Assembly: GCA_037833965.1 (NCBI GenBank) | Contig: AP031353.1 | Coordinates: 14,820,501 to 14,884,500, forward strand | Length of the DNA stretch: 64,000 bases | Reading direction: 5' to 3' | From: Marchantia polymorpha subsp. ruderalis | Lineage: Eukaryota; Streptophyta; Marchantiopsida; Marchantiales; Marchantiaceae | In this document: positions 1 to 11,095 of the stretch, piece by piece | Layout: each line of letters starts with the position of its first letter | Numbering within the stretch: position 1 is the first letter of the stretch | Made by a program: the position numbers and the translations under genes | Notes under the pieces: model-generated | The model's database searches: none | Seen by the model: the letters and a program-made list of their open reading frames with translations, nothing else | Told to the model about the DNA's origin: nothing

Positions 1-2260
1 CTCAAAGTCACACCGACCAAAAGTACCCTGAACCCGTGACATCTGAAAAGGTTGACGGGACGTTCTTTACAAGAGGGCAACGATAAGGGAGGCATACGTC
101 ATCCTCCAAAAAGGAAAATGAATTGTACTGTCTTTGGCAAATCATCGCTCCAACCTCCAAACTTCCAAATATAACTGCATGACGTGAAGATCAAAGATTC
201 CAACATGTGCGAATAATTTTCCTTGAATATTGTCGAGCATGCATTGAACCTTTAAGACGAGCAATTATTTATCAAGACATTTATGTCCCAAGAGACAAAT
301 CGAAAATTCATTCAATAGTTCGGATGAAGGACAGTTTATTAGGGTAAAAGATCTATTCTTAAAATTATGATATGCTTGGAATTATTTTAATCTCAAGTTT
401 ATGACAGTTCTGAACAACAAAATGGTATTTATTACTTTTACTAAATGGTGATTTTCTTGGTGGGATATAAATAAATATGTAAGGAATACATTCAAATGAG
501 AATACATTCAAAATTGTAAAATTCCATTCCTTCTAGTGTAGACAATGCAAATGGCCATGTGAGTGTGGAACTCGGGACCAATCCAGCCAGCGAGATGCTC
601 CTATTTCATCATACCCTCTCCGTCAAAAGAGTGAGTTCTATCTCTTGAAATAAAATAACATAGAAATACTTGGTGAAAATTGTATCTCTAGCTTAAAGAT
701 TGATAGTGGAAAAGTTGATATTGCTGATATTGTTGAATCTCATACAACAAATGTAGAGCTCCACAACATATTTAGAGCTTCATATGTTCATCAAGTATCA
801 GTTGCAATGAGGATTGTTTGGAAATCGTGCCTTGACAAAGATTTTTTTAAGAATGAAGACAGTATCGTTCAATCGTAATCTTACATTATGTCTTTTCAAT
901 GTAGTCATCCAGACTTTCAAATGTTCCAAAGTGGTAAGAGTTTTTTTCTTCTCTAAGGGTTTGAAAGAGGGACGTGACTCAAAAGAAAACTATTTTTTAG
1001 ATGGATATTCTCTTTGGAGACACGATCTCAGATCCTTTGAATCAACTTTAAAGAATCTCAGTAATAACATATTTCCAGTCTAGAAGCATCTATGATATTA
1101 GAAAATATCAAGTCTATTAAAAAGACAGAAAAATCTTACACTCATTGGAAAATATGCCAGCTGATTAATTCTCTTATCTCAAGAGTGTCAGATGAAAGGA
1201 GGTTCACCAATTCCATTTCGTTGTTTCTGTTGGTGAGTTGCGAATAAGCGAATATTGTGACCGAATATTTATTTGTTGACATCACACTTTCAGCCCTTGC
1301 CCTCGTGGAGACCCTTAGCATCTGACAGATGGATCGTGCCCTTAGTATAATTGTGCATGGATTGTTTTTTCCTGTTCAAGATCATGCTGTCATAGAATTC
1401 ACACAGCTCTGCGCGTATATTAAAGTGAAACCCAATATTCTTAAATACTGAACAATCGACTACCGGAAAGGCATGGAAAAGCACAGCCACCACGTTGACG
1501 ACAATGAAGGCATGCGTCCTCTTTTGTTCCTGCAGATCAATGCTCCAACCTAGGTAAGACAATTCCTTTTTCATATGTCCCAATCAGATCGATGAATTGC
1601 CTAAAGGTCAGTCACCGGCAATGATTGATGAAAATATGCCATCCTGATACAAACTGTCACTCCATGCGTTGAAAGATCGGGTAATCTAACACGTGGGAAT
1701 CCGAACACGTGCGAACAATTCTCCTTGTACCTTTCCCGTTGCGGATAGAACTGTCCACTTTAGTGGAGACGGATGCGTACGTTGCATGCGACTATGACAA
1801 GGTCCATTGCCTGATTCAGAGCACGAAGAATAGGGGCCAAGGAATTAGCGAAAGCTATTGGAAAACCTCACATATTGTCAAACGATGAAGTAAATGGGAA
1901 CTTGGAGTAGCTTCAATCGCCTCATATTGGGAAGTAAGTCTTCCGGATCTGATGAATCATGGTTTACAATAGTGATATGAATTAAAGAATATCATGTTCT
2001 ATTATTATCGGATTTATACAGCAAACATAGAGCTACACGTGAATAGTGAACAACTATGCTTGCAAACTTTTGATTTTGTGACATGATAAATATACTTTAA
2101 CGAGTGTAGAGAGTATGATGCAAATAATTCCTCTGTCCGAAATTTCCTTATTTTGCCTTCTTTCGTTTATAAACTATTCCATATTCAAAACAATCAGGTG
2201 AATATTTTACAATTGGTAGATTGAATTTTGAATTTAACAGTCTCTTCCACTCTTCAATCT
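1..2260. other. Spacer with diverged internal repeats, no confident gene
   Basis: No open frame here looks like a conserved protein. Parts resemble each other: about 54 bases from 1576 match those from 2376 (both contain the string aatcagatcgatgaattgcc), and about 27 bases near 199 match those near 1704 (aacatgtgcgaataa versus aacacgtgcgaacaa). The 2376 copy lies in a candidate exon, so the first 2 kb may hold decayed exon copies of the same gene. This is inference from short similarities. Confidence 0.35.
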
Positions 2261-2267
2261 TCTGCAG

Positions 2268-2842
2268 GCTACATATGTTTGTTTTTCGAGCCTCCGGATG
2301 AGAATTTTCTCGGAGATTATATTTTCTTATCACCTCCGGAATTTGGAATGGCCAGAGGATTCAATGATCTGTCCATTAATCAGATCGATGAATTGCCGAA
2401 AGCTCAGTCTTCGGCAATGATTGATGATTTGATAATTAATGGAGTTAACGAGATTCAACGTTCGTATCCCAGGGTATGAAGTTGCTCAATTTTCCAATCA
2501 TGTGATATGTAGTATGCTTGCAGTCTAGAATGTACATCCACACGATCGCATGGCTGCTTAATTTTCGTTTCATCGATCAAATTAACACGATTCAAGGACC
2601 TTCAGCATGCAATAATATTGCACTGAATGTGCAAAAGCATTTCCACAGATAGTGAAGAGTGCAGTTTGAATGAAAGCTGGATATGTCTCATATGAACTGA
2701 TTATAAGACACCTTATCACCACAGATCACAACTCAATGAACGTGTTCTGAAAAATACATATGATGTTTCTTCATTTCAGAGACATGAAATGTATACAGCT
2801 GACGCAGCCCTGACATTTAATCCTTTTCAAGAACAAGGTTAA
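2268..2842 (+). CDS. Tentative last two exons of an unidentified gene
   Basis: A possible exon at 2268-2473 is preceded by a pyrimidine-rich tract ending tctgcag and followed by gtatg. It encodes about 69 residues rich in acidic and hydrophobic positions, including EPPDENFLGDYIF and INQIDELPKAQSSAMIDDL. A second candidate exon at 2780-2842, preceded by tcatttcag, joins in phase and adds RHEMYTADAALTFNPFQEQG before a TAA stop. I do not recognise the protein and found no start codon or upstream exons; weakly similar sequence near 1576 may be an older duplicate. It could also be a chance open frame between splice-like sites. Confidence 0.28.
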
Positions 2843-3204
2843 CCAGATCACAGATCAGTGCAGACTGAAGAGTTTGATCTTGGACGTTATCATCGTCCGA
2901 CAAGAAGCGTCGAAAGAGAACATGTGGGACCTGATAATCATCCTACTGCTAACTTGCCTCAGTGCTAATATCGTAGAACATGCAATTTTTTGCAGATAGC
3001 AACAGCTTCGGTGGTATTTCCTATTACGCGTAATTCTTTGTGCGGCAGTGTTCGTTCCCGAAGGTCTCAAATACGCTGTTTCCGGCACCCTTGAGCTGAC
3101 TTTCCGATGAAATGTAGTTCCACATCGTCCCTGCAAGACAAATTTCATAGATTAGTGCCAGAATCAAGACAGCAATCCGTATTCATCGTGAAAGATTTTA
3201 TCAA

Positions 3205-3350
3205 CAATGCTAGTTGCTAAATGAAATGAAGATTTCTAGCATTCTTTGCATGGCATTCGAGCAATAGATTCTAACTACAATGCTGCTTGCTAAATGAAAT
3301 GTAGATCTCTAGCATTCTTTGTATGGCATTCGAGCGATGTAGCGCTTTCA
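3205..3350. repeat. 73-bp tandem duplication
   Basis: Two adjacent copies with period 73 share strings such as ttgctaaatgaaatg, tctagcattcttt and tggcattcgagc, with a few substitutions between them. The second copy runs into the 3' end of the minus-strand secreted-protein gene, so the duplication affects its stop-codon region and 3' untranslated region. Confidence 0.75.
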
Positions 3351-3866
3351 CTCACAACCGCTCATTGCGTTCCACTGGGCATCTGCGCCATCGGAAAACC
3401 AGAAGCCGTCATTGTTGACCTTGTAGAAAGTTCTCTCGGGCCCTCCACTAGTCCAGACCATGACAGGCGTTCGGTAGATGGTCTCAGAATTGGGACGTGT
3501 CCAAACGAATTCACACATCACCTGCTCGGAACGATAAGCATCTATCTCAGAAAGATCCCCCCATTGGGGTGTAGGTCCACAAAAACGAGTCGAGATTATA
3601 ACACTATTGCATTCTTTGATATCAACGGGATCTTGGACAGTGAGCTTCCCGCATCGACTGAGGCATGAGCATTCCATGTAGAGGTTGGAATCACCGGCCG
3701 GCAGGAAGTTTTTGACCGTGAACGACTCTTCCCAAATATGTCCAGTGCATTTTTTGCAGGAGTCTCCAGTGCATGATTCGCAGGAGCTCGCATTCACTGA
3801 GTTCAGCTGAGCGACCATTGTCACACACAGCAGTGCACACAGGACTGCATTTCTGAACGAAATCAT
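3348..3866 (-). CDS. Small secreted cysteine-containing protein (family A, copy 1)
   Basis: A single-exon frame encodes 172 residues. I start at ATG 3866 because upstream in-frame codons give no ATG and the resulting N-terminus, MISFRNAVLCALLCVTMVA..NA, is a good signal peptide. The first part of the mature protein has a Cys cluster (CESC, CKKC) and later CSC and RCGK; the second half has a V-x-C motif followed by RPNSE, then MVWTSGGPE, FYKVNNDGFWF and a terminal GCE. The same order of landmarks appears in the divergent neighbour starting at 4740, so the two look like paralogues. The spacing of Cys, Trp/Phe and Gly is loosely reminiscent of plant S1/SPH self-incompatibility-type secreted proteins, but I would not assign that family without a profile search. 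Role unknown; it is probably extracellular. Confidence 0.6.
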   Translation of the reverse strand: MISFRNAVLCALLCVTMVAQLNSVNASSCESCTGDSCKKCTGHIWEESFTVKNFLPAGDSNLYMECSCLSRCGKLTVQDPVDIKECNSVIISTRFCGPTPQWGDLSEIDAYRSEQVMCEFVWTRPNSETIYRTPVMVWTSGGPERTFYKVNNDGFWFSDGADAQWNAMSGCE

Positions 3867-4739
3867 CGTTCCTCTTGGGTCAATGAGCAAAGCTGAACTC
3901 TATGTTAGACTAATACGTTCGATCTCTATCCACTCCTCGAACGCAATGCGCAAATTGGGAACGAGCTAGAGTGGCATGTGGCTGCCCTCTGCTATCATTG
4001 GAATGTGAAGAAGGCAAAGGACGTAGTTGGAATTCAGATCTTGCGTGTGTCCGAATTCTGAAAGCTCACAAGCCTCTGCGATGAGCGCCGTTGTTTATAT
4101 GATCTACTCGGCAGCGAACCGAGTCTGATAATTATGTCGCCATAACACCAGTGGATGGACGGGAATCTCTGCATATTCCTGCAGAGCTGGAGATCTACAC
4201 TGTCCAAGAGATCATGCATGCATTGCATCCACATGTCCCAATAGCAATCATGATACTGACACGTTCCCGATTTGGTCGCACCTCCAGATTTAGGTTTGAA
4301 TGATGAACAGCCTTGTAGAAACGAGAAATCCGTGTCAGATTCAAATCTGAATCCCCCACAGTAGCGGCCAACCATTCATGAGAATTACTCCGGTACTCAG
4401 GTGAAAAGTAAATGTGAAAACGGTGACAACTTTTGTAAAGCTATTGTTTGATGGAGGCAGAAGACTATAAATCGACCCCGAGGGACAGTCGGACTCAAAA
4501 TGATCCTTCAGGCCAACTTTGAGTGCGATCACACAGACCCATCTGGCTGAACAAGCCCCTTCAGCTTCAAGGTAGATCTCTTCTTGCGAGTCTAGAAAAT
4601 TGCATTGATACAGATACTGATTATATTGCAACGAGTAACCACTTGTCCACTAGACATTGTCAGTTCATAACGAAGCTATTGCTCACCGTGGACGAATCTC
4701 TCAGGCTCGTTTTGTTTCCTGCAGAAGAGACTGAGTGCC

Positions 4740-5186
4740 ATGGCACGATTCACACTCACCCCGTGCAGCGTGGTGCTGGTTTCGATCACGATATGGCTGA
4801 GCCTCTCGATGGTGGCCAGTGCTGCTGCGAATCGTAGTTTCATATTGAACGCGTTGACTGACAATTACAAGGAGCAGGAGGTGTTCGTACAATGCACCTG
4901 TGTTTACGACACATATCGCCGCACTCTTACGCCTAAATTTCTTCTGAGGCCCGATGCTAATACTACGGTGGAAGTGGATCAATGCCCAGGAGTCAAGCAG
5001 GTTGAATGCGATATCACAAGGTACTCTAGGCCTCCTAACAATGAGCAGAAGTACTACATGAAAGTGCTCGCTTGGTACTTCAAGGGGCCATCGGAGACCA
5101 AATTCAAGTTCGACAACGGCGTGTTGTATTACGCAGTGGCTCCCGACCTCAACAACTGGATGAATTCTGGGCTCGTCTGTGAGTAA
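4740..5186 (+). CDS. Small secreted protein (family A, copy 2)
   Basis: A single-exon frame encodes 148 residues from ATG 4740 to TAA. The N-terminus (MARFTLTPCSVVLVSITIWLSLSMVASAAA) is a clear signal peptide with an AxA-type cleavage region. The mature chain is about 120 residues with five cysteines: CTC near residue 53, one after VDQ, one in QVECD and the last in LVCE. It shares with the minus-strand neighbour the series V-x-C, R-P-x-N, a GP dipeptide before FKFDNGVLYY, and a Trp-Asn/Met-Ser-Gly-x-Cys-Glu end. The two genes are transcribed away from each other across 873 bp, suggesting a common regulatory region. No transmembrane segment beyond the signal is seen. Function unknown; an S1/SPH-like beta-sandwich is only a guess. 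Confidence 0.65.
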   Translation: MARFTLTPCSVVLVSITIWLSLSMVASAAANRSFILNALTDNYKEQEVFVQCTCVYDTYRRTLTPKFLLRPDANTTVEVDQCPGVKQVECDITRYSRPPNNEQKYYMKVLAWYFKGPSETKFKFDNGVLYYAVAPDLNNWMNSGLVCE

Positions 5187-5189
5187 TTA

Positions 5190-8100
5190 AAAAAGACCTG
5201 GTCTTATAATTCGCTTGCGTTCGTTTCAGCTTCGTGTGTTGGACATGGTTTAATTTTTTTTTCTGCTGTTAAAGTCTCGAAATCATATGCCACTGACTCC
5301 AATAACTTCATGTGATAATCAGGGACTATGGACGCGGAAAATCACTACACTCCAAAGTTCCTAAGTCTGAAAACGGCATCTGAAAACGGTTTATCGAGGG
5401 AAATCTAGCCTTCCCTTCGAATGGAATAGGGACTGAGGAAAGGGAGCTGTTGCATTTTACATCTTTGTAGAGATAAACTTCGTCTTGCCGGCCGATGGTA
5501 ACACCTTCCTCGAGCAGTGTTTCCGAATTGCCATGCTATTCTACGAAATGTTGAGATAGCTCACGTAGACTGTGGTTGAAATGGTCCTAAAAACTTCTCC
5601 TAGGCATGAAAGTTATGTGCTGAGAAGCTACAAAACTGGAACATGTATACGACTGCAGTCACATGCACCGAATGAATCTTGTCTATCAAAACGAGAACTT
5701 GCTAGTTCTGTTTTCAGAATGTTGAAGTAGATATCTTGAAGTGTAGAGCTCTATCTGTTCTTCCGACCGATTCAGATTGGATTTCACTGGACACCTGGAC
5801 GGAAATCTAACGTCTACTGATTTTCTGCTCCACGCAGTAAACTTCATATTCACAAAACCCATGCTTGATTTCATGATCTTACATTTCAGGAGGAGCTAAT
5901 CCTGGTACAGCAGTCAGGTCTCCACGAATGACCTTCTCATGTGCAATTTCCTTGAAATCCCAGTGCTTCAATACGATCTTTGATTCTCTGAAGGATGGAG
6001 AAAAGTCATCTAATGAACTCGATAAAATGAATGTTGGGGCAATTGGCACACGAAAATGTTACTCCTTTGCACATTCTGGAAGTCGATTTGCGCGGCATGT
6101 TATCAGATCATCAGTTGTCGTAATTTGTGTCAAATTGGTTGCACAGCTTAGGTGGAAATGCTTTATTGTCCAATACCGAACATGACTATGTCCACGTTGC
6201 GGTTTATTTGCAACTCTCAACCTTCCTTTTGCTGCACATCAGCTCATTTTAAAATGTCGGCTCCCCTGCCTGTAGACACTCTAATCCGTCCAATGATAGA
6301 GGCAGTCAGAACATAGTTAAATAAAAATATCCTCTGTATATTTAGCATGGTTGAAGAAAATCTAACTTTGAATGTGTTCCCTTTACCTACGGAGAATGTT
6401 GAATACTTAAAACAAGAGAAATCTACATTTCGGTTTGATCATGCGCAAACTTCTCCCTCTATGCCTGATATAATGAAACCCTAAAGCTAATGGACTATTG
6501 ATTGTTTCTGAACCTACATTGTCTGGATTCTAGACAATGAAAGTCCAGATCAGTTAATTTATCTGCCCTAGCCCGGTTTCAACTTTTCAAAGGCGCTCCA
6601 ATTGCTCATGAAATAGATTTTACAATTTAGACCGCCTTGCAGACGAAGGCTTTTGTTTGTGCATTTATTTGCCAATGTGGCAAGATTTATGCTTTAGGCC
6701 AGTGTTATCTTCATATATAGCAAACTTATTTGCAGTAAAATGATAAATGATAGGCGCGCTTCATCTGTCATGATGGCAAAGATTGTAATTTCGACTCATA
6801 CCAAGAGATTTGGAACATAAGACTTGCTACATTTCCAAGTTTACTTCCTACTATGCTCGATCTAACTCGTAAATGAGAACTCAAGACATAATCTGTAAAG
6901 GTAGATCTCGACTTATTCAAGCTCCATAATTATTATCATATAAACCTAAAATTTCCTCAACTTACTATCCTTCTTAAAAATAACCACACTAAAAATGACA
7001 CCAACTTATATATATCTACCTTTAACTATTATCTACCCATCAAACTAGGTTACCCACCTAGATCATCCACCTTAATATACAAATGATGAGAATTATTGTG
7101 CCTCCATGGGATCTTATCCAAGAAAAAACGTCACGAAGCTACGGACTGTTTAGAATTTATGCACTTAGTCGAACAAAATCGAGTCGATATGTCCACAGAG
7201 TTTCTGCAAATCAAAAAGGTGAAAGCCTGTTTGGAAAAAACCATGCCCAAAGTGAGAATTAAATGTGGGAAACTCCGATAAAATCCGAAACTAAGCGGAC
7301 CGACCATGAAGAAGTAGCAGTCTTGATTGTAACCCACTACCATTCTGGATCGTATCCATATGATGGATTTTGAACAATCGCACCACCACTTGAGCATCGT
7401 CTTGAGCAAGTAATTTGCTTCTTTTTTGTTTGCTGTAAGCACGCCAAATCGGAGAGACGGTAAAAAATCCGAGAGCTATTGAGCATTTTGGTCGGACATG
7501 GAAGGACATCACCAAATGTTTACATGATGGTTGTCTCCGAGAATATAGACGCAATCAAGAAAATGCACACGGAATATCTAAAGGTATTGCAAGATCTAGA
7601 GGCGGCGATTAATGCTTTCTTGGCAAAAGTCAAAGTGACTGATCGTCTCCTAAAGCGTCTGTATGGATGGACGAGAAAGTGTAGTGTAGAGATATGACTT
7701 TCGTAAGAATCTTTAATTTGTAAAGGTTAATTTTATGTTTTTCCGCAGAAGTTTGATTTTTGTATTGTGAGTGAAGACATGGTAAAATGACTAAGGAATT
7801 GCAACCCTCACAACTAATAACCTCGATTGCGATCAGTTGTTTGTGAAGGTAACCAAAGTTTGGTTACCAAACACACACACACACACACACAAGAGTCGAC
7901 AAAAGTTTATTGAGACAGTGTAACTCCGAGCTGCTAATCTATTTATCTGGAACTTGTAATTGGGTTGATAGTTAATGTCGATAAGTTTATAGATCAAATT
8001 CCGTGAATTTGATGTATAGGTTTTTCTTTATCCACCATGAGTAGAAGAAGTATAAACTTACACATTTACATGTGCTCGAATCACTTTGGAACTAGCTCTA

Positions 8101-9130
8101 TTCACACTACAATTAATTCTGGGATCTACATGTGTGGTAGCCACAAAAAATGTCTTAAAACTCCCAGCTAAAGCAAACCTTGGGTAGAGGAAAGATGAAT
8201 AAAGAGCTTTTTGGAATAGAGTCATGGTAAGCGTTCCGTTATCTTCATGCAAGATGCTTCCTTGTCACGAAGTGCGACTAACTTCTGGACTAATGCACGA
8301 CTGACTAATGCAAGATATGACAATATTCGGCTGAGTAGTTTGAGAAATACCCAATCATATGTTATGTACTCTAACATATGATAATATATATTTATTTATT
8401 TATTTATTGTATGGAAGCCCAACCGCAAACACAACTTAAATGAAGAACCAGTGATAGTAAGACATTGCGAACTTTCAATAATCATTCTTAATGTGCAGTG
8501 AGGGCTTCAGCTGGCCATGACGAAGTCCATAATCCTTACAAAGTTGCCTGTGTAAGTACGGAGAGAGGAGCCATAATCCCGAAACCCAATTTGTCGACCC
8601 ATCTTTAGCCCCAAATCCGCCATGAGCATTTGTGACATCAAACAACCAATTCAGGGCGAGTCGGAGTTCTTGTCGAGATAAGCCTTCCTGATTTCAAGTA
8701 ACAGCATATGCAAGTCTTCGAAGACCAGCAAAGCGATGCCTAAGACACATGATCGAGCAATTAGCCAGCATGTCCTCTACCGTCTAGAGCTGGCACCTCG
8801 GTCTAAAGACGGGTCACAGGTCTTCCACTGCTTACATCACCGGAGAAAGTGTTCCAAATCTCGTCGAATGGCCTGAGAACATTTGCATGGTACGAATTAG
8901 GACAAGACTAACCTGTCAGTAACCTCGGCGGGACTGAAGGAATCCAAAGACCAGGAAACCTTCTTCTGCTTACCTGATTTATGACCGTGGTGGTAGTTCC
9001 TGACGTGGGAACTATAGAAGTAAGTACTTGAATGACCCCCTATTCGACGAACTACTGCCTAAGCGATAAGAATATGCAACTAAGATCGCTACAAGGTTTT
9101 GGTGTTGAGATAGGTGTGGGGTTGGGTTGA
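5190..9130. other. Intergenic region without recognisable gene
   Basis: About 3.9 kb with only short open frames. Two short frames near 7096-7281 and 7479-7697 encode lysine-rich, coiled-coil-like peptides but have no recognisable family. A dinucleotide AC run lies at about 7869-7890 and a TTTA-type run at about 8389-8406. Downstream exons of the JHY-like gene may lie between 8.5 and 9.1 kb but I could not place them. Confidence 0.5.
7868..7890. repeat. (AC)n microsatellite
   Basis: An uninterrupted run of about eleven ca/ac units. Confidence 0.9.
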
Positions 9131-9135
9131 AGTAC

Positions 9136-10754
9136 CTCGACGTGTTCTTTGTGGGACTGATGTTTCATCTCAAGAATTTGAAGCTCCGTCAGCCCATGAG
9201 GATTCTGGATGGGCAAAACTTTCTTCGACTCTTCCTTGCTGTGATTCTTCCGTTTTGGCTTCGGAATTGACGACGCGAATTCCAGAGCCTGATCCTCGTA
9301 CACCCGTCCGACGGAAACCACGGCAAATAGCTCAAGACAGGCTTGGATGAGCTTCTTACTTCACAAGTCTTCTCAAAAATCTGAGCGGAGATACTGCAAG
9401 TGCCAGGTACAAAAGGTATGGGGACATCGACGGGAATTTACCACTTTTCTTGATGACGGTTTCTTTGGTGCCTTCGGACTTGCAAGCTGACGGCGTGCCA
9501 ACCAGATACAAAGAAAATTAATAGTTGCAACGAACTGCATCGAAATCGAAAGCTAAATTCCTTTTACAGTTTACGTTCATGCAAGTCCAAGTCAGATATT
9601 TGCTCGTGGGAGTTACATGTACCGCAGGATTGGTATGTGACATCGTATTGCAGCTTCTAGCATGTCGACCGAACTCTTTCACCCGCTGCAACGCGTGCAA
9701 CTGAGTTCACCATGTGCATAGAGTCAAAACGAGATCAGAATCTCACGTCAATTTACACCTATTTCTCAGGCAGTAATCCCGTGTACCAAGTTAACCATTG
9801 AAGGCACAAAGCACCTTGAACCTTAAGAGCATCATCTGAAACCAACTTCAATGAACCAAATTTGCAAGTAAAGAGGTATTTAGTCAAGGAATAGCTTCAA
9901 GGAAAACCTTTGAAGCAAGTTCTGGATCTTCTTTGGGACCCAAGCTCCCAAGCTGGACATACCCAAATTGCTTCTGACGCCTGTAGTCTGGTAAAGTGTA
10001 TTGCTTGAAGTTCTCCTGTCAAGCTTGGCCGAGATTAGACTTGTTTCAGATCAAGAGAATAAACGCAAACCTCATATTCAGCTTCAAGCAACTTGTGCAC
10101 CAGGTCTGGTGAATGACATAAAGAAGAGCAAACCTTCCGATTTCGATTCGGACTGCGGAAAGCCAATCCTGCATCAGTCGATGACTTGCGCCCAGCAATT
10201 GCCTGCTTCAGCTCACTGGCTTTTAATCCCGCCTTGACTCCGGCCTTCTCGATCCTTCTGGTTTTGGTGTTTTCTCTCTGCCGAGCTTTCTCGACTGCGT
10301 TGACAGACTTCTTCTTCGTGGGCTGTTCTTCTTCCACTCTCTCGTCCTCTTGGCCTCCATCTTCACCGAGAAATCTCACACCACTGTCCAAGCAGCCGAA
10401 ATAGTCATCATTCCCATTCTCCTCCACGTCTAGTCTCACAAGGGGCTGAAAGTCGAAGCCACTCCCATCGGGGCTCAGTCGAATAAGTCCATCGCCGGCT
10501 CTCTCAGAGTAATTGTCCTCCTGCAGTCTCATACATGCTCCACCGTCGTCGGTTTCACCTTCAGTTTCAGAAAGAGTTCCGCTGTCGCTCCCCGAGCATT
10601 CATCTTCTTCCTCCTCTTCCCCTTCGTCACGTGACGTGTAGTCATCAGGCTGTGAAGGATCCCTGTTTTCCAGACTGCCCTGCTCCGCTGCACTTTCAGG
10701 AACATAACTGAAGATGTAATAGAACCCAGGACCCAAAACCCATTTGATCAGAAC
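9136..10754 (-). CDS. JHY-like ciliary/flagellar protein (four exons seen)
   Basis: Four phase-0 exons read in order on the minus strand: 10754-10134, 10015-9908, 9700-9623 and 9288-9136, giving about 320 residues without a stop. The first encodes a long acidic stretch (EEEEEDE, DVEENGNDD) followed by a basic helix (KARQRENTKTRRIEK) and LAFRSPNRNRK. The second contains YTLPDYRRQKQ and LGSLGPKED; the third RVKEFGRHAR; the fourth ALEFASSIPKPK and LTELQILEMKHQSHKE. This order (YTLEDYK-type, LGxLGP, EFA, ALEFAxxIPKPK, LxxLExxH) matches my recollection of the C-terminal domain of JHY (human C11orf63 homologue), a protein needed for motile axonemes. Such a gene in a plant would be used in flagellated sperm. 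The N-terminal exon(s) and the final exon are not identified. A CH-domain gene lies directly upstream on the same strand and might be part of the same transcript. Confidence 0.55.
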
Positions 10755-11095
10755 CTAGAACAGAGCATTAGGTCACATGTCACCGTTTGAACACACGAAG
10801 GATGAAGGACAAATTGCATGAAGCATCGCCCGACCATCATCTGCACAAGGTTTTGAGCGAAGAAAGAGGACACTAGGGCACTGATTGACCTGCAATATTA
10901 TCTAGTAGATTTCATAAAAGTTACAAGCATGCGCAGCAAGGACAGAAAGAGAGATAGTTTGATTATGTTGCAGCCAACGAGTTGTTTTCAGGACAGGCTT
11001 CAGTTTTGTTTCGGGAGGGGAGCTCTCCTAACAAGCACTCAGGCATGGAGTATCACAACAATTGACAGTTGTATCTGCAGGGGCGGGATCGGTGC

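Noticed and set aside
4034-4631. Minus-strand frames between the two secreted-protein genes as a possible third family member
   Set aside because: No ATG with signal peptide and no shared Cys/Trp landmarks could be found; part may be promoter of the divergent pair.
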